Of a stretch of 64,000 nt of DNA, positions 33,701 to 43,980 are shown piece by piece. The position numbers and the translations under genes are program-made. The notes under the pieces are model-generated. The model was not told where the DNA came from, ran no database searches, and was given only the letters and a program-made list of their open reading frames with translations. This stretch comes from Halichondria panicea (lineage: Eukaryota > Porifera > Demospongiae > Suberitida > Halichondriidae), in assembly GCF_963675165.1 (NCBI RefSeq), contig NC_087387.1:2159501-2223500 (forward strand). Direction: 5' to 3'. Every line of letters begins with the position of its first letter. The first letter of the stretch is position 1.

Positions 33701-36700
33701 GGCTGCTCCTGGACACTGTCTCTGGCCTACTCAAGACTATAGGTCCGCCCTATATAGCCTCAACCCATTCTTTCCCGCCAATTTCTGCCATGGTTTCGTA
33801 TGGAAAAATAAAGACTCGTTTAAAAGCAGCAGCGAATAAGTTCTTGCTCATTGGGCAATAATATGTCAATCTGGTGGACTCCTGCTCTCACCTCCAGATA
33901 TCATCTCTGCCTGCTCATCTTGGGAAGCCCTCCCAGTTATGGTCATGCTCACTGAAAGATAGATCACTCCACGGCCCCTCTAACTTCAGAATAAGACTTC
34001 TCACAGGCTGTGACGGCCTAGAACTAGACGCATCAAGGTTTAGATACGTGCTAATTCAGCTCCACCCACAGTGCCACGCCCCATATACATGGGCAATTAT
34101 TTAAGATGGGCGTTTATTAATGAAGAGACAGCTTTTACCATGGGTGTTTAAATGAGATGGGCGTTTAATTAAGTAAATACGGTACATGCATGCAGACAGA
34201 CAGACACACACACACAGTCAGCTTTACCGTATCCCTCGTGTGGCTACGCCTCGAGGCATAACTATCAATATATATGTAGTGTGAGCCGGTATGTGCTCAC
34301 CTTGATTTCAGGCCTCAATGAAGAGAGAATGCATTGTATAAAATGTCTGCATATGCACATATTTTGCTTAATTTGAGTTTCAATAATCATTATGTCATTG
34401 CAAAAAGAAATCTATAACATAGCTAGCTACCAAGTTGCTTGTTGTGCTTTAACATCTCTTCTGCGTTGTAACAATGCGGTTTTGAGATCCACCATTATGG
34501 CAATCAGAGGAATTATAATAGATGTCAGCAAACATGGAGTATAGAATCTACTTCATGAGCCAATTGCCCTGGCTATATAACATGCATGCATGCACTAAGT
34601 TACACAGTTTGCAAAAGAAAACTTGAATGCTATACAGCACAGTTCCGATTATCCGATATCCAAACCCTGATTCTCTGAAATCTCGATTATCCGGATGAAT
34701 TTTATGCAGATGCAGATATTGACGCACCTTGGTCCAGCTGTTACAGCAGCATAGCGGGTTCAAAATTTGTAGCAAACACCTACTCGCACATGCATGCATG
34801 CATACACATGATTGAAATTACATGCTGATTATGCCTTGAGCGCTATAGCTGTTTGTTGTCTACAAAGAGTCAGAAAAAAGCTGCAAAGCTGCATGCATGT
34901 ACAGCCAGAATCAACCTTTGTGAACTCTGATCTCATTCAGATCCACCTATTATTCATTGACAAATGCAAATAATATAGAGCACCTATGAAATTACTGGCA
35001 CAAAATAGGTTCAACAGCTAACTCTTTAGTACATGGCTAACTCTAAGTTGAATAGAAATATTGTGTGAACAGATGCTATAAAAGATTCTGAAGACTCAAC
35101 ACGGCAGCTTGCCAGTCCTTTCTCTCCAAGAGAAAGGGAGACTTGCAACAGCCTTCAATGTGAGTAAAACTAGCCTATCTTGAAAAAACCTTTATAGTTT
35201 GCAAATCCTCAAATCAAAATCCAAGAAAACACGACTAAAAGCCTATATAGAAGCTGTTAGTTTTCGTCGCATTGTAACCGTTGAGCTGTTACAGCTTGAA
35301 CAGACCACACACAGTCAGCTTTACCGTATCCCTCGTGCAGCTACGCCTCGAGGCATAACAATTACGAGAATAATAGACAGATTTTGGAAATACAGGTCAG
35401 TCGAGTCAGTATAATTAACAAAATTATGTGTATATTTAGGAATACTGCATGGGTATATAGTTTTCAAATTGGTGGATAGTTTTCCCTTAGCATGGCATCA
35501 TTCTATGCTATAAATTATAGATAGAGTCATGTGGCCATTATTAAAGTTTGTGGGATGTGCATATAGTCTATGCATGCATGGTCTATATGCATGTTTTTCA
35601 TAAAGGCAATTTTAAAAATATAGGCTGTTAACTTGAGCATAATTATAAGAGAATAGGTAATATCTCAAGCATACTGTATATACATGCATGTGGCTCTTAT
35701 GAGTCATCTGCATGGTATACGAACATTTCAGCCATCTGGATGAGGTGGGAACACAAGTTATAAGTGTTCTAATAGTTGAGCCTAAATTTTGAGGTTTTAG
35801 GCATACAGATCTATTTTGTTACTCTCTATATCATATACATGTTATTTTTTACTATAGAGATTACCCCTTCTTCATAACACAAAAATCCATCTGCAGGTGT
35901 TGCACTTGCTCTATATAATTTTTATATAGTTACCGTATATTATTATTTCGGACGTTTTTCTGGGTGATTTTCGTTGTTTTAATACAGCGGACACACTGGT
36001 GCTTTATATCCAATACCTTGAAAAGTTGAGTTAAATTTCAAGCAACATAACTTTATAGCCAGCAAGAGTGCTCCAGGTAGATATGTTTGAGGATTAGCTA
36101 GCTTTAGATAGCTAGTGCAACTATTCAGTCACACTGACTGTTCTATTAAACTGCAGATGCATGCTTGTTCTAATTTTTCCGGACATTTCACGTGCTCTAT
36201 AAATTTATGTTCGAATTACACCCAGTAAATTTCCAAAAGAATTATTTGTTGTCGTTGTATGCTCAGCGGAGCTGGCATGTATGTCAGGTTTCACTTCCTT
36301 GAACTCTGTATCTGTAGTTAACTCTCTTTTTGAAGTGCACAGCTCAAATTGCCGGCGGGGGACTATAGGAGTTTGCCTAGCAAAACGAATATACAAAGGA
36401 AATACAGTTTACGTTCCTAATTCGACCTTAATAGTAATAAAGCAACATTTCGATCATTTATATACAGCACTTCTTAGGGGTTTGGCTATAGGTGTCCATG
36501 ATACGGAATTGCTTTAAAATTTTCTTGGGCCTCCCTACAAGAAATTAAGCAGATGTTGGGAGCATGCAGGTTGTACATTCTTGAGCGCTACAAGCAAAGG
36601 TTATGACGTCACACACTGCATATATATGCCTATGCGGCTCCGCCCTGAGGCAAAAAATAATAGTGTCTATTTTTATAGCTATATAGGGTAGTTAGCAAAA

Positions 36701-39700
36701 TCGTACCATGAGAATTTACAAATTTTATATTGTATACACAGCTGCTTTGCAAAGCTATCCCAATCAGTGATGATAAGTGAATCTCTACACGATGATTTGC
36801 ATGAGAACAATCTCAAGAATTACTTTCCTAATTTTCTGTGGCTGATGAGAGATTCTGATTTTGAATGTAAAGATGACAATGGAGAAGAGATTTCGCCTAC
36901 TGATTATCTTTTCCAAAAAATTTTAGTAACAAACAATACAGGTGATAAGCCACTAAGCACCAGAGACAGAGCTGTCAGCAGTATACGAGCAATTTTCCCC
37001 AAAATCCAGTGCCTGGATATCCCATCACCAGGTTCAGGTATTTCAAACCCGAAGAAAGAGCATCTTATTGACCCAGACTTTCATACAAGTATAAATAAAG
37101 CTAAGAGATATGTAGTTACCAACACACCCGTGAAGCTAGGTTTCAATAAATCTACAAAATTAAACGGACCAATGTTGGCTACTTTACTACATGAGTATGT
37201 GGATGTTCTCAACAAACCAGGCACCGTTCCAAACCTGGAGGTTAGCTATCAGAAGGCAGTTGAAGCAACACTTACAGAAACAGCACATCGCCTAGCTAAA
37301 AACTACAGCAAGCAAATGAGCTATCTTTTAGATCCGATACCTCCTTTAGAAGAAGGAGACATTGAAAATCTTAAACATACACATTCTGTACGACTTGAAG
37401 AAAGCTTAAATGAGGATATTTTAAAAACATGTAGAGCTCCAATTGAAAGCGTGAAAAAGACAGATGCACTATTTGAAGTACATGAAAAAGTTTATACAGA
37501 TCTACTAAAGTTTTTCACAATTGAGCTACATAGACTGATTCCAAAAGCAGCACACACAGATGAAACACTTCTAAAGGATGAACAAACAAGAAAGAGACAA
37601 TTGTTACAGAGATTTGAGCAATTAATATTTACGGTAATAACAGACCCAGAGAAAAAAGAATGTTTGGGGGGATATATATCTCATTTTGCCAAGCTCAATA
37701 CAGAGAAGTCTGAAAGCAAATGTAAGGATGTTTTTGAAAAGATCTACAAGTGCTACATAACAGAAGCACATACAGGAGCACCGGAAAGGGAAATTTTGTA
37801 TGCAGAGTATTCTGAAGAAGCAGTGGGACCAGCAAAGGACAAAGTTTTTCAAAAGTTGTCATCTCAAATTCCTGGACCTCCACAAAATGTGAACTTAGAG
37901 ACTCAAATATTATATTGGGAGAAACCGCTAGTAAACGCTGATGCTATCAACTCCTATTACATTGAATGGCAAAGAGAAGGAGGTGACACTAAACGAGAAA
38001 AGACCCACAATAATAATTATTTTAAACTTGAACATTTAAAACCTAAAACCAACTACTCTATTAAAGTTCAAGGATTTAATGATTCTAAAAATAGGTATGG
38101 TGAATATAGCGCTGTGTATACATTTCAGACAAAGGCAGACAAACCTGAAAAACCAAAGATGCCCAAAATTATTCCAAAAACAGAGGAAACAGCCATGCTT
38201 ATAATTACAATGTTATCAGAAGCAGAACAAAATGGAAGTCCAGTCTCCAACATCATTATCAGCAGATGTAGTGACAAAAATTCAACTTGGGAAGTTCAAA
38301 CTTTTCCAGTAGATTCTTCTCAAGGAGAGTTTCAGGCACTAGAGGTTGACATAACTTGTAAAAACAATGAGCAAAAATTGTGGCTTCAAGTTCAATTTAA
38401 GAATGAAGCTGGAGTAAGCGAACCGAGTGAAAGTGCCCTACTGGAAATAACCGACATGATACCAGGAAAACCAGAGAACATTAAAACCATTGCTAAAGCT
38501 AGACAAATTCATGTGACTTGGGATCCCCCAATAAATAACCCAGGAGCAGTAAACCACTATGTAATTCAATGCTGGCAAATGAGAGATGATCAAGAACTGT
38601 CTTCTTGCGAGTCAGACAAAAAAACGAGGCACGATAAGAGATCTGTGTTAATAAAATCACTAAGGCCATATACGAAATACAACATTCACGTCAATGCTAG
38701 AAACCACAGAAACAATACGGTCACAAATGGTTATGGTACTTTAGATGTGCAAACACTAGCTGACGTTCCAGACAAACCACACCCTCCAACTATCAGGGTG
38801 ACCTCAGCTAGAGAAGCAATGATAACATTCTATCGACAAAAGCCTAACGAAGAAAACGGGAGCCAAGTTAACAATATTGCTATTGAGCAACAAACTAAAC
38901 ACAAAGAACAAGCTACAAAATGGACTGTAGTGAAAGAACACCTACTGATAGATTCAGGTCAGAGTGATAAATCAAATCTCAGTGTGCCTGTTGAATTAAT
39001 CAACTTCACTGAACCTTGTATTAGCTGCTATCGTGTTGTAACTGTCAATTCAATTGGAAGAAGTGAACCAAGCCAAGCAGTAGAGGTACACCCTGAAAGT
39101 ATAATTCCTGGATCGCCGGAGAGGCTTAAAGAAACTACAATTGAAAGCAATTCTATAACCATTTCTTGGAAAAAACCAAAAGTTAACCCACTAGTATCAA
39201 AACAATACCAGATAAAGTACAAAGAAGTCGAGGGGAAAAAATGGAGTTTGGAAAAAGCAAATGCAAGTGGCATACGTTCATATGAAGTATCTGAGCTTCG
39301 ACCCAACACTGAGTACACTTTCACTGTACAAGCTCTAAACGAAACCTTAATGTCAGAGGAAGCTACTTTACTTGTACGCACACCACCCTCTGTACCAGCA
39401 AAGCCAAAGCCACCAATTGTGACACCAGAAGGAGAAGAATTCACATTGAAGGCACATCTACCACCAGTTAAAGATAGTGGGAGAGAAGTTACTCACCTTC
39501 ATGTTCACTACTATGGTAAAAGTTGCGATAGTCCCCAAAAAACAATTGACTATATAGTTGAACACCAAGCATCAGTACAAAACAATTCTCACGAGCAACA
39601 AGTACAACTGAACATCGATGACACTTGCTGGATAAGTATTAGTCTAAGTAATGAGGTTGGAGAGAGTCAAGAAAGTGATCTAGTTGCTATATCTCCTGCC

Positions 39701-41098
39701 GATGTGATTCCCGGATTTCCCGATAAATTGGAATGCACACCAGATGCTAGAAATGTCAAGCTATCATGGAACGTGCCACAAAAAAATGGAAATGCAGCTA
39801 AACATTATGAGGTTCTCATTAAAAACACAAAAAATCAGAAATGGGAAACTAAAAATGTCTCAATCCATCAAAAAAGGCTTAACGAAACCCTTTCTTATGA
39901 AGCGACAGTAAATGACCTCAGTCCAATCACAACATATCACCTTGGTGTACGAGCGATTAATAACACATCTCGTATTGGAAACATTTCTGAATTAGTGGCC
40001 AGAACAACAAGTGCTCCCCCAGACAAGCCTCTTAAACCAATAGCAGTTGAACCTATTACAGGAGATCCATTACGGGCCAATCTTAAGCTCAAAATGCTAT
40101 CAAAAGAACAAATGAACGGAAGCGCCGTAGAGAGTGTGATTATTGAATGTGAGTTCAACAAGAAACCAGTCGAACTAACTGCTGAGCAACAGGTTGAAAA
40201 CACAAGTACAATGTTGGAAATTGACCTACCTAATCTACGAGACCCTAAAATAAAAACATACTCATTCTGCATTCGAATGAAAAATGGGGAAGGGGAGAGC
40301 CCTCCAAGTGATGCGTTCATGTTACCAATTTCAGAACTACAACCAGGTTCACCTAAGAACATAAAGATCTCAGAAATCACAGCACACACGTTAAAAGTGC
40401 AATGGGAAGAACCTGCTATCCATCCAGCACTTGTTACACACTATAACATTGAATACAACGCAGTTCAAACTGACCGATTTGACAAAAACACTATTACAGT
40501 GAAGAGTGAAGTAAAAGAATATATAATCTCGAAACTGCGTTCCTATCAACAGTACTGCATCAAAGTTATTGCCACCGCTGCAAAACACAGCGAGCCGATA
40601 CAAACTAATGCCATAACAAAAGAGATTTATCCCGGTGCCCCTACTTCTCTAATGGTCGAGAAAATAAGTGATATCAGTGTCAAAGTTGGATGGAGAAAGC
40701 CAAAAGAAAGACCTGAAGAGGTATGTTTCTATAAGGTAGAGTTGAGAGAAGGCAACTGCACAAACGCTGCAAAAGCAAACATTTCCGAGGTGAAAAACGA
40801 GCGACGTTCTCTAGGATACTCGACAGTTTTTGAAAATCTGGATCCTTTTACAACCTACACGGTTAGTGTAAGCTCTTACAATAACAACAATGCAACACAC
40901 ACGGATGCTATGGAATGCTTGACGTTATCAACTAAGATGAGCACTCCTGCTAAAGTAGCACTTGGGATACTTTCAGCACCCACAGTAGTTGGTCCAATTA
41001 TCATAGCTATTACACAAGCAAGAGACGAAAACATTAATCCGTCAGATGATGAATTCGATGACGAATTAGACACACATACAAGTGCCGCAGAAAATTAA
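27798..41098 (+). CDS. GBP-type GTPase fused to ten fibronectin III domains
   Basis: Three exons, 27798-27861, 30768-31221 and 36742-41098, join in phase to 1,624 codons plus stop. Exon 1 starts MASKPTTESLLDGYEVVAVN. Residues ~40-280 form a guanylate-binding-protein GTPase: P-loop GPYRTGKS (73-80), CTKGIWM, DTEG (123-126) and LMRD (207-210, for TLRD). The exon 2/3 join falls where GBP1 has LHYVTELTHRI and gives MSCFAKLSQSV. Residues ~290-545 resemble the start of the GBP helical region. Ten FN3 domains start near 550, 639, 746, 848, 961, 1057, 1162, 1265, 1373 and 1469. The tail has a hydrophobic segment (1577-1600) and an acidic end without a CAAX box. No signal peptide is seen. The G domain should hydrolyse GTP and dimerise; a cytosolic defence role is inference. 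Exon 1 is the least certain part. Confidence 0.85.
28743..29243. mobile_element. long-TIR element in GBP-FN3 intron 1
   Basis: Arms of about 115 bp, beginning CAAACTAAAAAAACATTTGC, with GTTGCTAGGATTGCCAGGAA, and mirrored at 29130-29243. About 270 bp of unique centre. Diverged relatives are at 1540-1760 and 47330-47530. No ORF. Confidence 0.75.
29522..29903. mobile_element. CAGTGGCGGATC-ended MITE
   Basis: Ends CAGTGGCGGATCTAGGATTC and CTGGATCCGCCACTG. The interior matches the copy at 54769-55144 in inverse orientation (GTGAGTGGGAGGCTCAAGCA equivalent). Right flank AAAAG; left flank AAAAGG, so a 5-bp duplication is possible. Other ends are at 51270-51305, 56580-56648 and 57035-57435. Class uncertain. 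Confidence 0.65.
29935..30205 (+). repeat. dispersed repeat, family F
   Basis: CGCCCATCTCATAAGTTGCC, GCAGTCATTTAAAGATGG, GGTCATCTGCCTC and the TTACTTACTAACTTACTTA run recur in inverse orientation at 53660-53930. It includes ATGGCGGAATTGCGTAG/GTAAGA, which looks like a tiny first exon, but the other copy does not preserve it. Confidence 0.55.
31402..31456 (+). repeat. partial duplicate of GBP-FN3 exon 2 end and its donor site
   Basis: GACGTGCAGCAAATGAGGTA with the following CA(C/T)AACATT and GAAA(A)GTAATCAT repeats 31206-31258, about 195 bases downstream. It is a local duplication in intron 2 carrying a second copy of the 5' splice site. Confidence 0.75.
31614..33182. mobile_element. ~1.57-kb TIR element in GBP-FN3 intron 2
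   Basis: TCAGAGGAGGTATGGCAAGG and TCAAAAGGTCA (31620-31651) are inverted at 33141-33175 (TGACCTTTTGACTTTGTC, TACCTCCTCTGA). It contains a family A MITE copy (32516-33087) and no transposase ORF that I recognise. Confidence 0.55.
32516..33087 (-). mobile_element. MITE family A, full copy
   Basis: Reverse orientation, from TATGCCTCGATGCGCATGC through a GT tract (32557-32602) to CCGCGGTGCTTTCATT. Nested in the 31614-33182 element. Confidence 0.75.
33320..34105 (+). mobile_element. non-LTR retrotransposon (LINE) 3' end, decayed
   Basis: The C-terminal reverse-transcriptase region is readable in several frames: ALNSVGARFGRL (about 33436), LYGSELWSLTKMDL (about 33506), then CPSLALTSLIGSLGISSLVD leading to FINFIARMSTNDLPKRIL (33565-33690), and later FRIRLLTGCDGLELDASRFR (33970-34040) before the usual Cys/His end. 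These are the hallmarks of CR1/L2/jockey-like ORF2 C-termini. Frameshifts and stops mark it as dead. It lies in GBP-FN3 intron 2. Confidence 0.65.
34110..36740. other. rest of GBP-FN3 intron 2: repeats, no exon seen
   Basis: Includes family A2 pieces at 34200-34265 and 35025-35362 (both ending CGAGGCATAA), a decayed pogo-like end near 34640-34700 (GATTATCCGGATG), and family H at 35933-36260. The rest is unassigned AT-rich DNA. Confidence 0.5.
35933..36260. mobile_element. MITE family H, right end eroded
   Basis: Starts CCGTATATTATTATTTCGGA after TA. Interior blocks (ATAGCCAGCAAGA, GAGGATTAGCTAGCTTTAGA, TGCAACTATTCAGTC) match the complete copy at 59448-59795. Confidence 0.65.
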
Positions 41099-42907
41099 AG
41101 CATACAATTATTATGACTGTGCATGTAGAACTGTTGAGTGATCATAATTATTTTTAGTTATAGTTTAGGTATAATTATATAATTATACATAATTATACTA
41201 GTTTACACAAAACACTAATATTAGTACACAAACGACTCTTACACATTTTAGAATTACAGTAGACTCTCATTAAAGAGAGATAGGCTTTTTGCTGTAGAGA
41301 TAAAAAATGTTTGTGTTACAAGTAACATGTATAACTAATCATGTATATAATTATGCTGACAATAATGAAAGCACCGCGGGTGCAGATGTGGATATGTCAA
41401 GTGCGATGACCCAGAGAGTTCACAAGAGTACGATTGTACGGAAGTACAGAAGCCCATTAGGGCAATTCACTTCCTATTTAGAAAGGTCAGAGGTCACTAC
41501 TAACTCAGAAGTGAGGCCACATGCATGGAAGTAACGCGACTTGAAAGTGAAGCCGATTGGAAATTCTAATGAATTTAACCCTTTCCCACCTATTGATTTA
41601 ACCATTAAAAATTCATATCTCTTGAACCATACATTGAAATCACTTCAAACCCAGGGGTGCCATGACAACATCATCATAACCTAGCAACTGACCACCCCCA
41701 CTAATTAGCAATTGTTTACAAACATTCACAATTCAGTATTTACACAAAATATATTGTATGAAGGCACAAAGTGACTATAAAGATTGTATATGCATGCTTG
41801 TACCATGATGTGCTCTGACACCAAGGAGTATCCATTGAAACTCTCAGGATACTCCAGGGTACAAATCCCATGTACCCTAGGGTATACATTGGCTGTGGTC
41901 AGCCTGAAGACCATCCTCCATGCACCCTTAAAGGACCCCCTCTTTTATAGATGCACTACTGTGACACACTTGGATCACATTGTGAAGATCAATTCTTCAG
42001 TATCCAATCAGATTCACTAAAACTACCGGACCACATTGGAACTGGGTTGTCTGAAGTTGTAAATGTGGTTTGTCAAATGAACACAAAAAATTAATGTGCA
42101 CAGTGCATGCACAGCAGGAATCAAAGAGTGTTTACTACTACTCAGTTGTAAATGGATTAGATAACAGCTTCTAATTGCTTAGACTGGCGGCGACAGCCGC
42201 TCGCGACTGGCAAACTGCCTATCAGTCACTCGTCTCTGCTGCAACAAGCATTGCAGTCTATCAGATTGCTCAACGTCATATTAGCCCTAACCGCACTTAC
42301 ACTTCAGGGGATTCAGTACATTCTAGCAAAATTTAATCACATTTCTATAATGATATTCATGTTTGGTAGTGTCGTATGATCTATACACTTCTGCTGAGTC
42401 AAGTGACTTATAGGCAGTTTTCCAGTCACTCGCGCGTACCTAACCTGTACCATGGATATCTGCATGTGTATTGTTATTGTACTACCGAGGGCAGTTCTAT
42501 ATGTATTCCCTCGGGCGCAGATATCCATGGTACAACTATTACATGTAAGTATAAAGTCTAAGTGTTCTCGATGTTCTCACGATGAGAAATTTTTCTGTGA
42601 GGTACTATCGGCAGATTCTCCTTTCCCGGGAAATGTTTTCATAACCTAGATCTACACAGGTTTACAAGTTCAATGGTGGCCCACTGCGAATATGATGACG
42701 CAACATTATATAGCTTTCTGGGGTGGATGGGGCTCATTGCTGACTCAAACTTCACTTTCGTCAGGCGCAAACGACTCCAGCCCAGTTTTGCAAGGTTTAC
42801 CTGCTCCTCCATGTATACTGTACTCTAATAAGGCTAGCTATAGATTGAGCCCAGTATGTGTCAGTTAACTCTATATGTGTAGTTCTGGCAAAATATATTA
42901 CACTAGC
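41099..42907. other. intergenic, convergent gene ends; no gene recognised
   Basis: Includes a pogo-like left end at 41258 (CAGTAGACTCTCATTAAAG), a family A end fragment at 41364-41391, and a hairpin at 42450-42535 where TACCATGGATATCTGC is inverted as GCAGATATCCATGGTA around CGAGGGCAGTTCTATATGTA. No kinase catalytic-loop exon was found here, although the receptor pseudogene would need one. Confidence 0.4.
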
Positions 42908-43980
42908 TGTAACAAAGCCGAGCGGTATGCCTTGTATTCGGAACGTAATCACAATAGAATGACCTTCAACATTTAATTGCAACACACTGTATAACAAAAA
43001 CACACCTGCTTATATACCAATCTAGAATGATCTAGAACAAATAAAAGAACAAGAAACAACTAGAAAATCCCTAAGTCTATTGAGAACAATCTAGAATAAA
43101 TAAGAACAGTCTGGAACCAATGATCCAAAGAGTTGTCCAATTATGTTACCAATAGTCCATAGCACAAAGTACATCACATTCCTCCTTCCTTAGATGGAGG
43201 AGTACGAGTCGCCACATCGACTTCGTTCACCGACATCACAACTGGTAGGGGGTAACCCTTCAGTTTCATCTTCGCTTTCTAACTCTGCTGAAAGTGCTGT
43301 TGCATAATTGGCTGGACTTGGGTCAAGTTCCACTTCTTCATCATGTTGATATGGTAGACTTTGGTTTCCTGTCTCCTTCCGGGCGTTTGAATCTCATAAT
43401 CGACATCTGTCACTTTCCGAGTGACTTTGTATGGGCCTCTCCATTCAAGCTTGAGTTTGTTGGTTTGCATTGGTAGAAGGACAAAGACTTCGTCACCTTT
43501 GTTCTACACTTCTGAGTCTAGCTCCACTGTCGTAGTATCTCTTCTGTCTTCCTTGTGCCTGCTTGAGGTTGTCTTGAGCTAGCTTAGCCATGCATCTCAC
43601 TGACTGTTTCTCATTGTAACTACATGAGTAATCGCCGGTACTTCTTCAGCTTTTTCGTCAGTCCATCCTTCGCACAGAATGTCAAGTGGCCCACGGACTC
43701 TGTGGCCATACAGCATCTCAAAGGGTGAGAACCCAGTCGATTCTTGAGGAGCCTCGCGATAAGCAAACAGGAGGTATGGCAAATATTCGTCCCAGTCTGT
43801 TGCGTTTCGGTTAGTGAACTTCTTCAGCATGCTCTTTAGTGTGCCATTAAATCGCTTGACTAGGCTGTCTGTCTGGGGGTGGTATGGTGTTGTCCTAATT
43901 CTTCGAATCTGTAATACCCGATAGACCTCTTCCAGAGTTGGCAGAGGGAGAGGACTCTGAGAAGGTATTTTGAATTCCAT
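42908..43980 (-). mobile_element. Ty3/gypsy LTR retrotransposon, 5'-truncated
   Basis: Reading on the minus strand: integrase fragment 43980-43597 with RIRTTPYHPQTDSLVKRFNG and STGFSPFEMLYGHRVRGPLD, a break after MRNSQ, then the integrase C-terminal segment at 43470-43279 (LEWRGPYKVTRKVTDVDYEI). A polypurine tract (AAGGAAGGAGGAA, inverse of 43180-43192) is followed by a probable 3' LTR, 43178-42908. The LTR is 271 bp, starts TGTGATGT, ends TTGTTACA and contains TATATAAGC. The gag-protease-RT part and 5' LTR are missing. The element is inactive and sits where the kinase C-lobe of the neighbouring receptor gene would be expected. Confidence 0.8.

Noticed and set aside
33448..33861. 137-codon plus-strand ORF as a host gene
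   Set aside because: Its content (LALTSLIGSLGISSLVD, DLPKRIL) and the other-frame LYGSELWSLTKMDL show it is a LINE ORF2 relic.
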